Below are positions 39,632 to 50,629 of a stretch of DNA of 64,000 bases, in pieces; positions within the stretch are counted from its first letter, which is position 1; the number at the start of each line of letters is the position of its first letter. The stretch covers positions 868,001-932,000 of the forward strand of contig JAQPZY010001064.1 in the NCBI GenBank assembly GCA_029931535.1. The letters run 5' to 3'. The position numbers and the translations under genes were made by a program. The stretch comes from Margaritifera margaritifera (lineage: Eukaryota > Mollusca > Bivalvia > Unionida > Margaritiferidae). The notes beneath the pieces were generated by a model, which saw only the letters and a list, made by a program, of their open reading frames with translations, ran no database searches and was not told the DNA's origin.

Positions 39632-39860
39632 CTGTAGTATCTTTTATTTTCGTGGTGCTCAATTTTCGTGGATTTGCAAAAAAAGATATTTTTGTGGGTA
39701 CATAAATTCGTGGTTTTGCCTGTCAAAGTTTGCATATTACTAAGTGTTTAATTTCATGGTTTAACCTATAAAAATACCCAAAATAAAGAATGCAAAATAA
39801 TAAAACTCTGCCGACGCAAACGGCGGTCACTTGACTGTTTATAACAATACTTTCACATGA
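39632..39860. other. Right-arm insertion with repeated 'ttcgtgg' phrases
   Basis: Begins at the exact point where similarity to the left arm stops (after CATGTCGCAT). Contains ATTTTCGTGG, AATTTTCGTGGATTTGC and AAATTCGTGGTTTTGCC. Probably part of one mobile element with the tandem array that follows; family not recognised. Confidence 0.45.
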
Positions 39861-40343
39861 TGTTGATACAGTGGCTTTGTCTGAAAATCAGTGAAGTGTG
39901 AGCTTTAATACTCTGCTGTAATTAGTGTATATACGTAGTGTTTCATTAATAATAGTGCTTCAAGCAATAGTCTGAGTATTTTACAGGATTGTTGTTCTTT
40001 TGGATTAAAAGTGCATGGATAAAATGAAATGTGGTTTCAGGAGGACTTAAATTGTGTACATTGAGATTTGATTGGCACGATGTTGATAGAGTGGCCTTGT
40101 CCGAAAATCAGTGAAGTGTGAGCTTTAATACTTTGTTGTAATTAGTGTATATACGTAGTGTTTCATTAATAATAGTGCTTCAAGCAATAGTCTGAGTATT
40201 TTACAGGCTTGTTGTTCTTTTGGATTAAAAATGCATGGATAAAATGAAATGTGGTTTCAGGAGGATTTAAATTGTGTACATTGAGACTTGATTGACACGA
40301 TGTTGATACAGTGGCCTTGTCCAAAAATCAGTGAAGTGTGAGC
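39861..40343 (+). repeat. 220-base tandem repeat, about 2.2 copies
   Basis: The phrase GTGAAGTGTGAGC recurs at 39891, 40111 and 40331, giving a period of exactly 220 bases. Units include GTATATACGTAGTGTTTC and TGGATTAAAA. Found only in the right arm. Confidence 0.9.
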
Positions 40344-40682
40344 TACTATTTTATCTAAAGCACATATATGATCATATTATATTATTATGTACACATGACA
40401 ATACTGAATGTCATTTTTGCCCTATTTCGCAATAGGCGACAAGATATATAACTGATACACACATGAACCTTTTGACGTGATTAAATAAGTTTATAGTAAT
40501 ACACTAATTGACAACATAACTATCTTTCTTAAAATGAACATGCCGAAAAATGTGAGTGTCGATAGCAAGATTTGGGCTCGTCAGGAAACCATTTATTCGT
40601 TGCTGAAGCAAAGCAAGGCTTTCAATCAAGTCTGAAGAATGTCACATACGTTTGACTCTGTTTTTTTACCATTATCATATTT

Positions 40683-40702
40683 TGTGTGTGTGTGTGTGTG
40701 TG

Positions 40703-40787
<85 letters not shown>

Positions 40788-40802
40788 TTGTGTGTGTGTG
40801 TA
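40683..40802. repeat. TG-TA-TG compound microsatellite
   Basis: TG repeat, then TA repeat, then TG repeat, running directly into the SINE-like copy at 40801. Confidence 0.95.
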
Positions 40803-41075
40803 CGTGCGTGGAGAAGAATATTATAATAAAAGTTGAATAATTATAATTCGCCCCTTTTGAAAATCAAACCGAGCCAGCAAGTTATTGTACAATCGCCCTG
40901 CCTGCGAGCACCAGCTCCCGTACTCTCATGAATAAGGGCACATCCCCTCAAAATGATGGAACTTGGTCGTTAATAGAGGCATTCATGTGAAGCAGACACG
41001 CTTCCAAGGTGACCAAGGAATTAACTCTCATATAAGTAAATAGTTACTTAGGATTCCTCTGACACTAACACTATA
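40803..41075 (-). mobile_element. tRNA-derived SINE-like copy (family A)
   Basis: Almost the same as 22991-23268, in the same plus-strand direction. Contains GCCCCTTTTGAAAATCAAACC, a degenerate reverse-complement B box. Confidence 0.55.
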
Positions 41076-41083
41076 GCGAGATT

Positions 41084-41384
41084 CTTGTAAGTTACAAATG
41101 TATACAATACAAAGTGGAAAGTGCTATTCCTTGATACTACATGATGATGCATGATAATCTAAAGTCAAATTACATGGAGAAAGAATATTATCGTACAGTC
41201 CAGATAATTATAAATTGTCCCCTACATGGAATCGAACCCAGGTCGGCAATGTTATGGTACCGCATGAAGCAACTAACATAATCTCTCGACTAAGCACTCA
41301 TCTCCAAAGTCCCGCAAAAGTGGGATTTTAGTCCTTAGTGGTGAATATAGGCATTCACTGATGATAAACACTCGAGTGGCTGCA

Positions 41385-41385
<1 letters not shown>
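41084..41385 (-). mobile_element. tRNA-derived SINE (family A), minus strand
   Basis: On the minus strand a perfect B box GGGTTCGATTCC lies near 41230, followed by GGGGACAATTTATAATTATC and a tail AGCACTTTCC then ATTTGTAACTTAC. This is the best-preserved member of family A in the window. It is followed on the plus side by the CA/TA tract. Confidence 0.7.
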
Positions 41386-41538
<153 letters not shown>

Positions 41539-42445
41539 AATTATTTTCTTCATAGGAATGTTTTGTTTTCTTCAGACTATGTTTATATGATTATAAAGTC
41601 AAATAGTAACATGTAGCATTCTGTATTTTTACCTTTTTCCTGTGTTTATCGTTGGAGGATGTGTCTGTGTCTAGTGATTTTTTGCCTTTGACAAAGAGAC
41701 CGGTTCTGCAAGCGCTAGGGCTAGTTTACATTATATACCCGAGATTCACAGGTATCAACTTTTACTGGATGGTGAACACTAGTAGGAAATTAATCATATG
41801 TAAATTGGAATGACATAAATTATAGGCTTTCAACGTCACTATCTTCAAAAACATAATGTATCATGCAGCAATTTGATTCAATAAGAAGTAGCAAATAGGA
41901 TGTAGGAACAAGTATATAAGGATAATTAACAGATATGAGAATTGAGAAATTTGTTTAATCTTCCATAATTAAGATTGAGGAGTTGACGAATCTTGATCAG
42001 GGGTTAGAAATTTCGAAGGTAAGATTTTTTCACTGTCAAATATGTTTAATACTGCTTACAGTTCAATAAGTTTGACATAAAAGAAAAGATCTTACGATAA
42101 ATAGATCCTCGGTATCCATTTTTTTAATAGATTAAAGTCGTTCGGGAGAAATTATTGATTATTCGGCTTGAAATTTATTTATTTTTACAAAAACCTATTA
42201 AAATCTCCCTCCCGCCTTACTTGTCCAAAATTATTTCCCTTATGTTATTATGGTTGACCTCTGCTATAATAATATATTAATAATATACTACTGCTGTATC
42301 GACCTTTTGCCATCACTATGATGTCTTGTAATTTTTGCAAGGCTTGCTTTTCTACTCCTCCCTATCTTACTGACATTTATAAGTTTTATAACTACTGACT
42401 ATTACTCGTTTGTAGAGTTAGGTAGTAAATATTCTTTGTTTAAAT

Positions 42446-43231
42446 CAGTGTTTCTCAAACTTTTTTGTCTTGCGACGCACCAGAAAGATCTAAACAATTT
42501 CACGGCACGCCTGAAAAAATTTAAAAATTTTTGTGGTGAAGAACTTATTTATTTTTACATATATATTTAATTTTAAATTTAATGTGAAAGATGTGCCTGC
42601 TTTCGAGAGCTAATAATATTGAAGCGAGGCTCCAAAGTCGACAAACAAGCTCGCATTTCATCGTCGATTTTAAGAAGTCTCTCTCTCTTTAATATTTTTC
42701 AAAACTCCCACGGCACACCTTCAAATCTAACAATTAATCTGTCCATTCATCCATCCAACCACCAATTCAATCAACAATCCACCCATCCATGAGTGAGTCC
42801 ATACTATACCAACATACATACAGACATACATACATACATACATACATACATACATACATACATACCTTCCAACCTGCACTCATATATACATACATTATGG
42901 CGTGCGTAAGTAGGGAACATACATACATACGTACGTACGTGCGTGTTTGCGTGCGTGCATGCATGCATACATACATACATTAAAGAATGCATGTGCACAC
43001 ACACACACACACACACCGAAATCCCCTCCAAATCGAAATTTGTATTTGTTCCCGAATTTTCTTTCTCTTTAATGTCACCATTTGTTTCCCAGTAAACCAA
43101 AACCCCTCAACTCTGAAAACCGGAACAAATTTTCGGTCCCATTATTCAATTTTACACAAAAAAAGCTCCTTAAAACCTAAACTGAATTGAAACTTGAAAA
43201 TGTATTTTAGCACACAGTTTGAGAATCACTG
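42446..43231. mobile_element. Non-autonomous hAT-like DNA transposon
   Basis: Terminal inverted repeats CAGTGTTTCTCAAACTTTT and, at the far end in reverse complement, CAGTGATTCTCAAACTGTG. An exact 8-base target duplication GTTTAAAT flanks it (42438-42445 and 43232-43239). The left arm has the uninterrupted site near 22000. Length 786 bases, no transposase frame; the middle carries CATA and CA microsatellites. Start sequence CAGTG-TTCTCAA and 8-base duplication are typical of hAT elements. Confidence 0.92.
42818..43013. repeat. CATA and CA microsatellites inside the hAT-like element
   Basis: CATA units at 42818-42866 and 42921-42980, CA units near 42998-43013. Confidence 0.93.
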
Positions 43232-43299
43232 GTTTAAATAATACTCTTTTCCCACGTCGAGAATATCTGTTCGTACTAACGACACAAATGCAGCTGTCT

Positions 43300-43551
43300 C
43301 TAGGGGTCTGACTCAAGTGGCCATTTTGCTTCTACTACTGAAACATGCTCGGAATATGTGAGCAAGGTATCCGCAGCTGTGGCCACTTCTTGTGTTAAGT
43401 TCATTTTGTTATACACCAGTCTTGAAAGAATAGAAACTTTTGATAATGATTTGACTGTGGCTTTATACACGCATGAGTGTATTAGATCTTTAATCCGTCC
43501 TTTCTTGAAGAGGGCACTGGAGGAACTGGGGTGGAAAGCAGCCATAACCAA
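43300..43551 (-). CDS. Unrecognised 83-codon frame upstream of right gene copy
   Basis: Starts with MVM or, two codons later, MAAFHPSSSSALFKKGR, and ends WPLESDP. Helical, Leu/Val/Lys-rich, no domain recognised. It is divergent to the BRICHOS-like gene, with its start about 80 bases from that gene's ATG. Open here but frameshifted by an 11-base loss in the left arm. Could be a processed pseudogene fragment, a small gene sharing a bidirectional promoter, or chance. Confidence 0.3.
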   Translation of the reverse strand: MVMAAFHPSSSSALFKKGRIKDLIHSCVYKATVKSLSKVSILSRLVYNKMNLTQEVATAADTLLTYSEHVSVVEAKWPLESDP

Positions 43552-43629
43552 ATGAAAGTTTTCAGTTATATTTAAAACTAAACTTATATATTCCTATCAA
43601 ATATTGAACACTATATTTAACCTACGTAG

Positions 43630-43813
43630 ATGCTGTCAAAGCTCCTGTTATTCCTACTGAGCACGTGACTTTTTTATCATACCGCCAAGCCATGAAGTAC
43701 CAGACACAAGGGCCAATGGAGAAGATGGTCTGGATAAGATTCTTGAGCAGCTACTGGGAAAATTCTCCGCTGCAGAGAGGGCGAGAGGAAATGAGATGGC
43801 CAAGGCAGAGACA
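43630..43813 (+). pseudogene. Right exon 1: signal peptide exon, broken
   Basis: ATG at 43630 and MLSKLLLFLLST, then TGA at 43666-43668 where the left copy has TGG (Trp). The following T run has one extra base, so the exon is 184 instead of 183 bases. Donor GTATGT intact. Confidence 0.75.
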
Positions 43814-44051
43814 GTATGTATTTAGTAATTTCTGTGTCAATGAACATACATTCTTCCATATACGTGCAGTAAATGATCGTCATGATGAACCTAACGAAAA
43901 ATAATTCTGCTAATAATAAGTGCGTGTGCTTATGTATGTATGTATTTATTTATGTATGTCTGTATTTGTGTATGCATGTATTTATAACAGACTGACATAC
44001 TGATTTACCTGAAATGTATCCTTGTTTCTCTATGAATGTAATTTTCCAGAG

Positions 44052-44053
<2 letters not shown>

Positions 44054-44089
<36 letters not shown>
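44054..44089. repeat. TA microsatellite
   Basis: Shorter partner of the tract at 21139-21201. Confidence 0.95.
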
Positions 44090-44091
<2 letters not shown>

Positions 44092-44300
44092 GCAATATAT
44101 CATGAATATAATACAAATAGCACTGTGTAAACGAAACGAGAAGATGTTATACAAATTTTAAGGCATATACTTAGTGAGTTTTGCTGTGCTGACATTTTTG
44201 TTATTCATATACATGGTAGAGAGGGACAATAGTTCAACCGCAACATATATAATTATTACTAACTGAATAAACTGCGACAATTCTAATCGATCAAATGCAG

Positions 44301-44576
44301 TCATTTTGAAGAATACACCTTCTTAAAATTCAAGACTTGAAATAAATGTGTATGAATCAAATAATTTCCAACAAGGATTCTGCACCAATACCTTTCTTTC
44401 TGAATAAATCCTAACATTAGAAGTATATTTACATCCTGAAATGAATACAAACAATCTCTAATTGTGTGTGCAGCATGGGAGTTCCACCATGTAATATAGA
44501 CATATTTTAAAACGAATTGTCTCACACATGGATCTAATACCGTTGGTAATATTTTTGTGGTAATTTTGTAAAACAA
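44301..44576 (-). CDS. Unrecognised 91-codon frame, antisense in gene intron
   Basis: Right-arm partner of 20655-20927. Most substitutions are single residues (for example KDRYW to KERYW). No domain recognised. Confidence 0.25.
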   Translation of the reverse strand: MFYKITTKILPTVLDPCVRQFVLKYVYITWWNSHAAHTIRDCLYSFQDVNILLMLGFIQKERYWCRILVGNYLIHTHLFQVLNFKKVYSSK

Positions 44577-45683
44577 AAGTTGGTCTTCTTATTATGTCCA
44601 TGCAAGTGTTTCGAACTTCCCTGATTCAGTGGATGGTAATATGTTTTTTGTGTTATTAATGAAGAGAATGTAAATCATGTGTGAAATTCATCTCAATTAC
44701 TATTTCTTGCAAGTATTACAATGTTTTAAGATTGAAACTTCATGACATTCTTAAATATAAAGTATGGATCATCTCAAAATAAGAGTCAATGCAACCCATT
44801 GACGGTTAAGACTGGTAGATTTGTTAATACTTGTAGTGAGAGAAACTTTAGAGTTTGCCTTCTATTTGGAGAAAATAAAATTGAAAACGAGTAACATTTT
44901 TATTAGCTTCTATGAAATATTTGACATTCATATTTTTTGGAAACATTCATCTAGCTAAAAAGGGTGCAACTTCCAAATTAAACTAAAATATTTTTAGCTA
45001 TGAAACTATGTTTATAATGCATATATTGTATCGGAAAAGCAAGTTCATTAAATAAACCTCATTCTTTAGCATTTGTTCTGATTAAATACCTCTCATATCC
45101 ACAATCGGTTGTAGTATTTTGTCTAATTTTGACTGTAATTTAGATTGTAATATATTTTAACCAGTATATTCCATATCGGAATGCTTTTATAACGCAATTC
45201 TGAATGGTATTTGAAGCTTAATAGAAATACAGTTTGAATTTAATTAAATTTGTATGGTTCATGAAAGATAAAATATACACTCTATTTGTAACCGCTCGAG
45301 GGGCGTAATAGAAACAAATAACAGACAAGATGATAATTAACATAGTTTTCATTAGCAGTGAGTTGTATTCCCTCTTGGGTCAGACATAACAGGCTGTGGG
45401 TTTGATGCGCACCCTCCATAAATATGTGGTAATCTAGTCAGTGTCAATAATGGCTAATGAATGATTCAGACAAATTTAGGCATCTGACTTAAATTCGCAC
45501 TGATAAAATTTAAGTATTTCAAAAATCATTTGGGACTGGAGATACAAATTAACTTGCTATATTAATTCTCACCACAGTTCTTATCTGATTTTTTTATCTT
45601 TATTTTTACAAATAGAGTGTGCACTGCAAAGAAGAATATAATTGTAAGTTTCTTTATAACAATGATTGTTAATCATTTATTAG

Positions 45684-45815
45684 CCAGGAAGAAATATCCC
45701 TGAGAACGAAAATAGAGTGGAAACCGTTGTAAATGTTGGGGATTCTAAAATAACCAGAGTGGACGTGACTGAGAATGGACATATCGTAGAGCAACACTAC
45801 CGGGACTACGATGAA
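45684..45815 (+). pseudogene. Right exon A: BRICHOS N-terminal part
   Basis: 132 bases, acceptor TTAG, donor GTTTGT, phase 0 both ends. Open; reads VETVVNVGDSKITRVDV and ends HYRDYDE. It has GAA where the left copy has a stop. Confidence 0.7.
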
Positions 45816-46575
45816 GTTTGTAACCCACATCTATTCTTCTCAATTTTATTGATATTTAAGTTCTTTCAGTATTGACGCGAAAGGTAATTACCAATATGTT
45901 AATCTGCCTGATTAGTAAAATACAGTATTCCTTTAATACTCAGTTATTAAGCGTTTTAATGCTGTTAAAAAAATAAATACAAAGAACCGTGTAATACCCT
46001 TTGATTCCCCGAATTATCAAGTTAAACAAAGACCCATAGAAGAACCATCAAGCATCTTACAATATAGCATGTCCTATGTACGCCTGCGTGTGTGTCTTTC
46101 CTTTCTCTGTTTGTATGCCTGTTTGTTATAATGCTTGCATGGCTGTGCGAAAGTGTTCTGACTATGCATATGTCGATCGATTCAGATATTCAGCTCTTCA
46201 TCGATAAATTCTTCATTCTTTAAATCCTGATTGTTCATATATTTGCTGTTTTCTCAACAGTTTGCTTGATATTTGCTCCTCTCTTAATTCTGTAAAAATG
46301 AAGGAAGTTGGTTAAAGTGAGGTATATTTGGCAGTGCTTGCGTTATACACTTTTTTGTATATTAGAAATGAGATGGTATGGATGAGTGTTTATAAAAAAT
46401 AGTGTAAGTGCAAGTCATCAACTGAATTAATATTTGCGAATGTCTTTATAGACGTTTTATATGTACCCAAAGACTTGCATACCTCTCTTTTCATAAAGGT
46501 TTCAAATGTAAGTGTCTGAAGTTTTCAATGTGATGTTCCTCCATATTCTTCAGCGTCTTTTATTTCATCTTCAAG

Positions 46576-46699
46576 GTAGAGCATACATATAAAGTAACGG
46601 ATGAAATCAAAGACAAGGGGTTCCTGAAAGAGGCACTTGGAAGCTCAGTCTGTCAAGATGCACCTTTGTACAAAATGGAAATCTTCTACCAAGACCAGG
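46576..46699 (+). pseudogene. Right exon C: BRICHOS C-terminal part
   Basis: 124 bases after a pyrimidine-rich tract and CAAG acceptor; donor GTAAAA, phase 1. Contains FLKEALGSSVCQDAPLYKM, the clearest BRICHOS-end signature in the window. Ends in FYQDQ rather than the basic KKRK of the left copy. Confidence 0.75.
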
Positions 46700-47046
46700 G
46701 TAAAATATTCTTCGTCAAGTGATGAGTATTTATTTACAATAGATGCGAATTAAACATTTATGACTATAACTTCTTAATTGTTATTCTGTTAAAAATACAA
46801 TTTTCTAACGTGAATATGATACAACATACAAAGAAAATGTTTACAAGTGCAGTTTCGTCCACAATCGTGTTTTGTGACTACCACCACCATCATCCCCCTC
46901 GAAAGATACAGTCTTAAATGGCAGGGGTACAGGGACGAGTTGCTCACATGCTCACCTACATATCCTGATTTAAAGAATTAACCCAGTTTCCCTATCACAC
47001 TTTCAGAAATCTACCTTACTGTCTGTTTTTCTTTTCATTGAAATAG

Positions 47047-47159
47047 TTGGTGTTCCCGGAAGAGAATTGAAGATCCAGCGTAGTAACAGATGTGTGAACG
47101 CCTGTTGCGAGCTGGGATGGTGGGGATTATATGCATTAGCCTGCGTTATTTGTAACTAA
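47047..47159 (+). pseudogene. Right exon D: cysteine-rich C-terminal peptide
   Basis: Acceptor ATAG, phase 1, stop TAA at 47157-47159. Encodes about 37 residues with cysteines C-x3-CC-x11-C-x2-C, core CVNACCELGWWG, preceded by the basic phrase QRSNR. Hydrophobic and net near neutral. Only the C-x3-CC core and the last C-x2-C are shared with left exon D. Known annelid BRICHOS precursors release a short disulphide-bonded antimicrobial peptide from this position, which is a possible parallel. Confidence 0.65.
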
Positions 47160-47222
47160 GCTTCACTTAACACCTTTTTCTGTACAAATCGATGACTAAC
47201 TTTTTATTTTTATTATTTTTTT

Positions 47223-47228
47223 AATAAA
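47223..47228 (+). promoter_or_regulatory. Polyadenylation signal of right gene copy
   Basis: AATAAA 64 bases after the exon D stop codon, followed by a G/T-containing region. Confidence 0.6.
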
Positions 47229-48780
47229 CGTGCTTGAAATCTTCAAAGTATAAAGTGACAAGTTTATTTTACATATTTCTTTCGGCTCATTTGTTTCGAT
47301 TTACGGTAACTTCAAATGTTTTATAAGATCAACAAAATAGACTAATACAAATATATCATTCATAGTAAGTAATATATAACTGCAAATAAAAATGTCACTC
47401 TGTGTGTATATCTTTGCGTTGTTGATTCTAACTCTTTAGGCGCAGAACGAATAATCGTTGGATGAAATAATTTAGTTGCAACAAAACATATATGTTAGGG
47501 TACATACGTAAAATGCATATATGCATGTGTGTTTGTGTACGATTTTTAAAAAATCTATGTAATATACTTGATATCTATATATCTATCCAACTCTTCGTCT
47601 ATCTATATATCTATCCAACTCTTCGTCTATAACCCACCCATCCATTTATTTATAAATCCATCTTACTCTTTCAATCATTGTTTACTTTCTAATTGGGAAT
47701 GAAAAATTGTTTAGCGGATTGGGGTTTTTTTCTTTCTAAATCTTAGAGGAAATTGTCGGTGTAAATGAAACTACAATCAAAACGGTGGGAGTTGTAGACT
47801 ACCTACGAGAATGACAATACCTTTTATTGTACAATCATACCATAGCTTCTGAAATAAAGTGTTGCACACTGTTTTTGGTACCTATTTGGACACTTGAAAA
47901 AAGAAATCAATTTATAGCTGAAATAAAACAAAATGTAAAGCGTAAATTGAGACCAGTTTTCTACCTTGAGTTGTGACTATATGTTCAATATGCTAGTCCA
48001 AACCCAAAGGTTTGAGTTTGAAGTTTTTCTTCCTTTTGTCCTTTAATTATTTTCTCGCTCAGTAAGCTGAATATTAAAATTTTGGTGAACTTGTATCTCA
48101 TTCTTTGTGCAAGTAATACCCTTGTCCTTTTACATCAATGTTATGATTAGCTAATTGCAGATTGGATAATGTCAAGAGATTTAATTTTATATTAAACATT
48201 TTACGGACATATTGATACTTCTGGTGCATGTTCACCAGGTTGTACTCTGGCACACACATCTTATACTGTTGACAGGTCTTAATGACATTTTGACAGCAAT
48301 GGTGGTGTATAGCTTACAAAGGATTTTATCAGTGAATACTGTGTATAAAAGTATTTTCAATTTTATGTTTTACCACACATTATTGTTCACGAAGTCTCCT
48401 CTCCCTCTGCGTTGAACGATACGTAAATCTTTATCTTAAACAATTACCAAAGAATCAGCATCTATTTATTTTGAATAACAATAAACGATTTCTTTCCTAT
48501 CTGGTTTTAAATAGATTTATTTTGGGGCTTTCTGCATTCTCTGTAGTCGAATATACCTCCTGTGTAATGCACATAATGTACGATAGGTAAGCATGCAACA
48601 AGTGTATCAAGGTATGCACTACGGTGTTAAATACCAAACTACAACATTAGTGTTTACATTTCTTGGGTATTGTTCCCACCGGATAGGTTGTATCGGTTCA
48701 TTGAAATGTACTATGAGGCATTTTCAAACAAAAGCTATTTAAAAGAACAAACGTTTTCAAAACAAATCGCAGTACTTGGG
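47229..48780. other. Right-only intergenic DNA
   Basis: A doubled phrase 'atctatccaactcttcgtct' occurs near 47580 and 47608. No gene recognised; no match to the left side. Confidence 0.55.
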
Positions 48781-48893
48781 CACCTTTGCTCCCCAAGTAC
48801 GCTTTTCTACGCCTTTACCTTTGCTCCCCATCTACGCATAACTACGCTTTTACCTTTGCCCCCCCATCTACGCATTTTTACGCATTACACGGC
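48781..48893. repeat. Short degenerate tandem repeat
   Basis: CTTTGCTCCCC (or CCTTTGCCCCCC) followed by a TACGC phrase occurs three times, with further CTACGC units between. Right-only DNA. Confidence 0.75.
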
Positions 48894-49382
48894 ACCTGAT
48901 AAACATAGGTAATATCTTCCAGTTTATTGTTGATTTGCCGCGAGGTAACTATAAGTTACTCAAACTAAGAAAGCACAGTTACTAACATCCGGTTTTAATG
49001 ACGTGTTTCCTGCTATTAGTCAATGTAAATCTAAATTTAACTGACCAATCATACTTAAAGGGGGTTTCCTAAGCCACAACCAAAATGGTGCTGTTAATCG
49101 ATTGTAATACCCCCAATTCAATGGAAATATTGTGGCCTTTTCAACGTATGTAAGTTATATATCAGTGTAAGGTTTTCCTAATATAATGTTTAAGTTTACA
49201 TTAGGAGTATCGATTCATATCGTCATTATCTCATTTCTGTTTAAAAGCACATTTTTAGAAAGCGCGGCAAATATGGTAAGTCCTATTCTATACATTGTTA
49301 TGTTTAATGGCGTTTTAAGGTGTTTAAAACACTAAATCGGCCATAATTGTGGGACAAATGAAATAAAATAACAAAATTAAGA
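48894..49382. other. Right-only DNA, no gene recognised
   Basis: AT-rich sequence upstream of the acidic frame at 49383. It may contain the 5' end of that element. Confidence 0.45.
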
Positions 49383-49835
49383 ATGTTTGTGTTGTTTATT
49401 TGTTTGAATCTTTTCAGTATGCAAAGTTTCAATCAAATCATAGTTACAGACGATACCGGAAGTGAAATTTTGCATGTACGTAGGGAATTCCCTGATTTCG
49501 TCATGGCGCTATCGTCCTCGTATTTAAATGACAGTGATTTGTCTGGAAGCAAAAACGATTTTTCTGGGTTCAGTTCCGACGAAATACCTGATTTAATTGA
49601 TAACGATTATATTTCTGAAGATGGATCTGACATTTTGTTGTCAGATATCGAGATTGCGATATCCTCAGACTCCAGTTACACTGATGATGATCAGCCAAAT
49701 TGGTTAGCAGACGTGCAAGATAATGACATTAGTCCATTTATTCATCAGTCAGGACCATCACATAATTTGCCAGAAACAGCACCAGAAATGACTGTCCAGG
49801 TTGCTCATTTCAGGGGCGGTCTCCGATTACACTGA
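49383..49835 (+). pseudogene. Acidic frame resembling N-terminus of a piggyBac-like transposase
   Basis: 150 codons. Very rich in Asp/Ser (DSDLSGSKNDFSGFSSDE) and then PNWLADVQDND followed by PFIHQSGPSHNLPE. In piggyBac-derived proteins an acidic N-terminus is followed by a 'P-F-x-G-x-x-G-x-x-x-x-L-P' phrase just before the catalytic part, which this resembles. The frame then breaks and no DDD catalytic region is visible downstream. No TTAA-bounded inverted termini identified. Could also be an unrelated acidic domain. Confidence 0.35.
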
Positions 49836-50395
49836 CTCTTCGTCTCATGACAGTTTCACATTACTAACATCATTACAATCTATATCACTGCCCTCTTCCA
49901 TGCCTTCTAATTCAGAAACTGACACCCAATCTGGCAATGTTGGAACACGGTTGGTGTCTTAACTATCAAAGTCTTAAAAACCAAACTCGTTGTCTGATGA
50001 TTCCATTTTGACATTTCTGCATTTAAGATCGTCATTCCATGGTGCAAAAATGTAATTATGATGTGGTACTACACTAATGAAGATCAAGCACAAGAAATAT
50101 GTGCGATTTTAAATGTGCCATAACTCAATGGACTCACTTATGTCATATTTGTTATTTGTCTTGTGTTATTTTGAAAGGACAAATAACAAATATACAATTT
50201 GAAATATGTTTGTAATAATCTTTAATATGCCCAGGTATGTCAAGCAGGCCAAACGAGACCATGAATAAATCGAGTAAATAAGTTTTTGCGAAAGTGATTG
50301 TCGTGTGCTTGAAAATTCTATAATTAGTAGCACCTGAACTGCGAATATTTTCCAGCTATAAATATATAATAACATCAAAACTTTGGCGTTTAATT
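49836..50395. other. Right-only DNA after the acidic frame
   Basis: The minus strand also reads as an acidic, broken frame (for example DWVSVSELEGMEEGSD near 49900), suggesting two related element ends facing each other. No clear gene. Confidence 0.35.
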
Positions 50396-50629
50396 TCATT
50401 GTTGCAGATAAAACGTTACCTCAGCTATTGATCGACGATGAAATGAAGCACTAGAGTCAATATATGAATGAACTAGATCCTTCTTTCCAGCTGAATCTGC
50501 ACATGGACAAGAGCAAAAACGGCGCCACGCATGCCATGTGGGTGCATCTATTTTTAGAAACAGGGATTTTTTAATGTGACCACTTGCACTTTTTAGCTTC
50601 GTTACAAAAATCCATGGATATGATTGCAC
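50396..50629 (-). CDS. Unrecognised 77-codon frame
   Basis: Contains RRFCSCPCADSAGKKDLVHS with three closely spaced cysteines. No domain recognised and no splice partners seen. Possibly a transposon or host exon fragment. Confidence 0.25.
   Translation of the reverse strand: MQSYPWIFVTKLKSASGHIKKSLFLKIDAPTWHAWRRFCSCPCADSAGKKDLVHSYIDSSASFHRRSIAEVTFYLQQ

Larger units (their letters stand above)
43630..47159 (+). pseudogene. Secreted BRICHOS-like precursor, right copy, disrupted
   Basis: Paired with the left copy. Exon 1 43630-43813 (broken), A 45684-45815 (open), B absent, C 46576-46699 (open, good acceptor), D 47047-47159 (open to stop). Exon 1 has TGA at codon 13 and a 1-base insertion a few codons later. 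The DNA carrying exon B is removed by a deletion of about 900 bases joined near 45936, so even a spliced transcript lacks the first BRICHOS cysteine. A and C are both phase 0 and could still splice together. A polyadenylation signal follows at 47223. An unseen functional copy elsewhere in the array could exist. Confidence 0.65.

Noticed and set aside
43666..43668. Stop codon in right exon 1 rescued by A-to-I RNA editing (TGA to TGG), as cephalopods edit heavily
   Set aside because: The codon change would fit, but a 1-base insertion follows in the same exon and exon B is missing, so editing alone could not give a full product.
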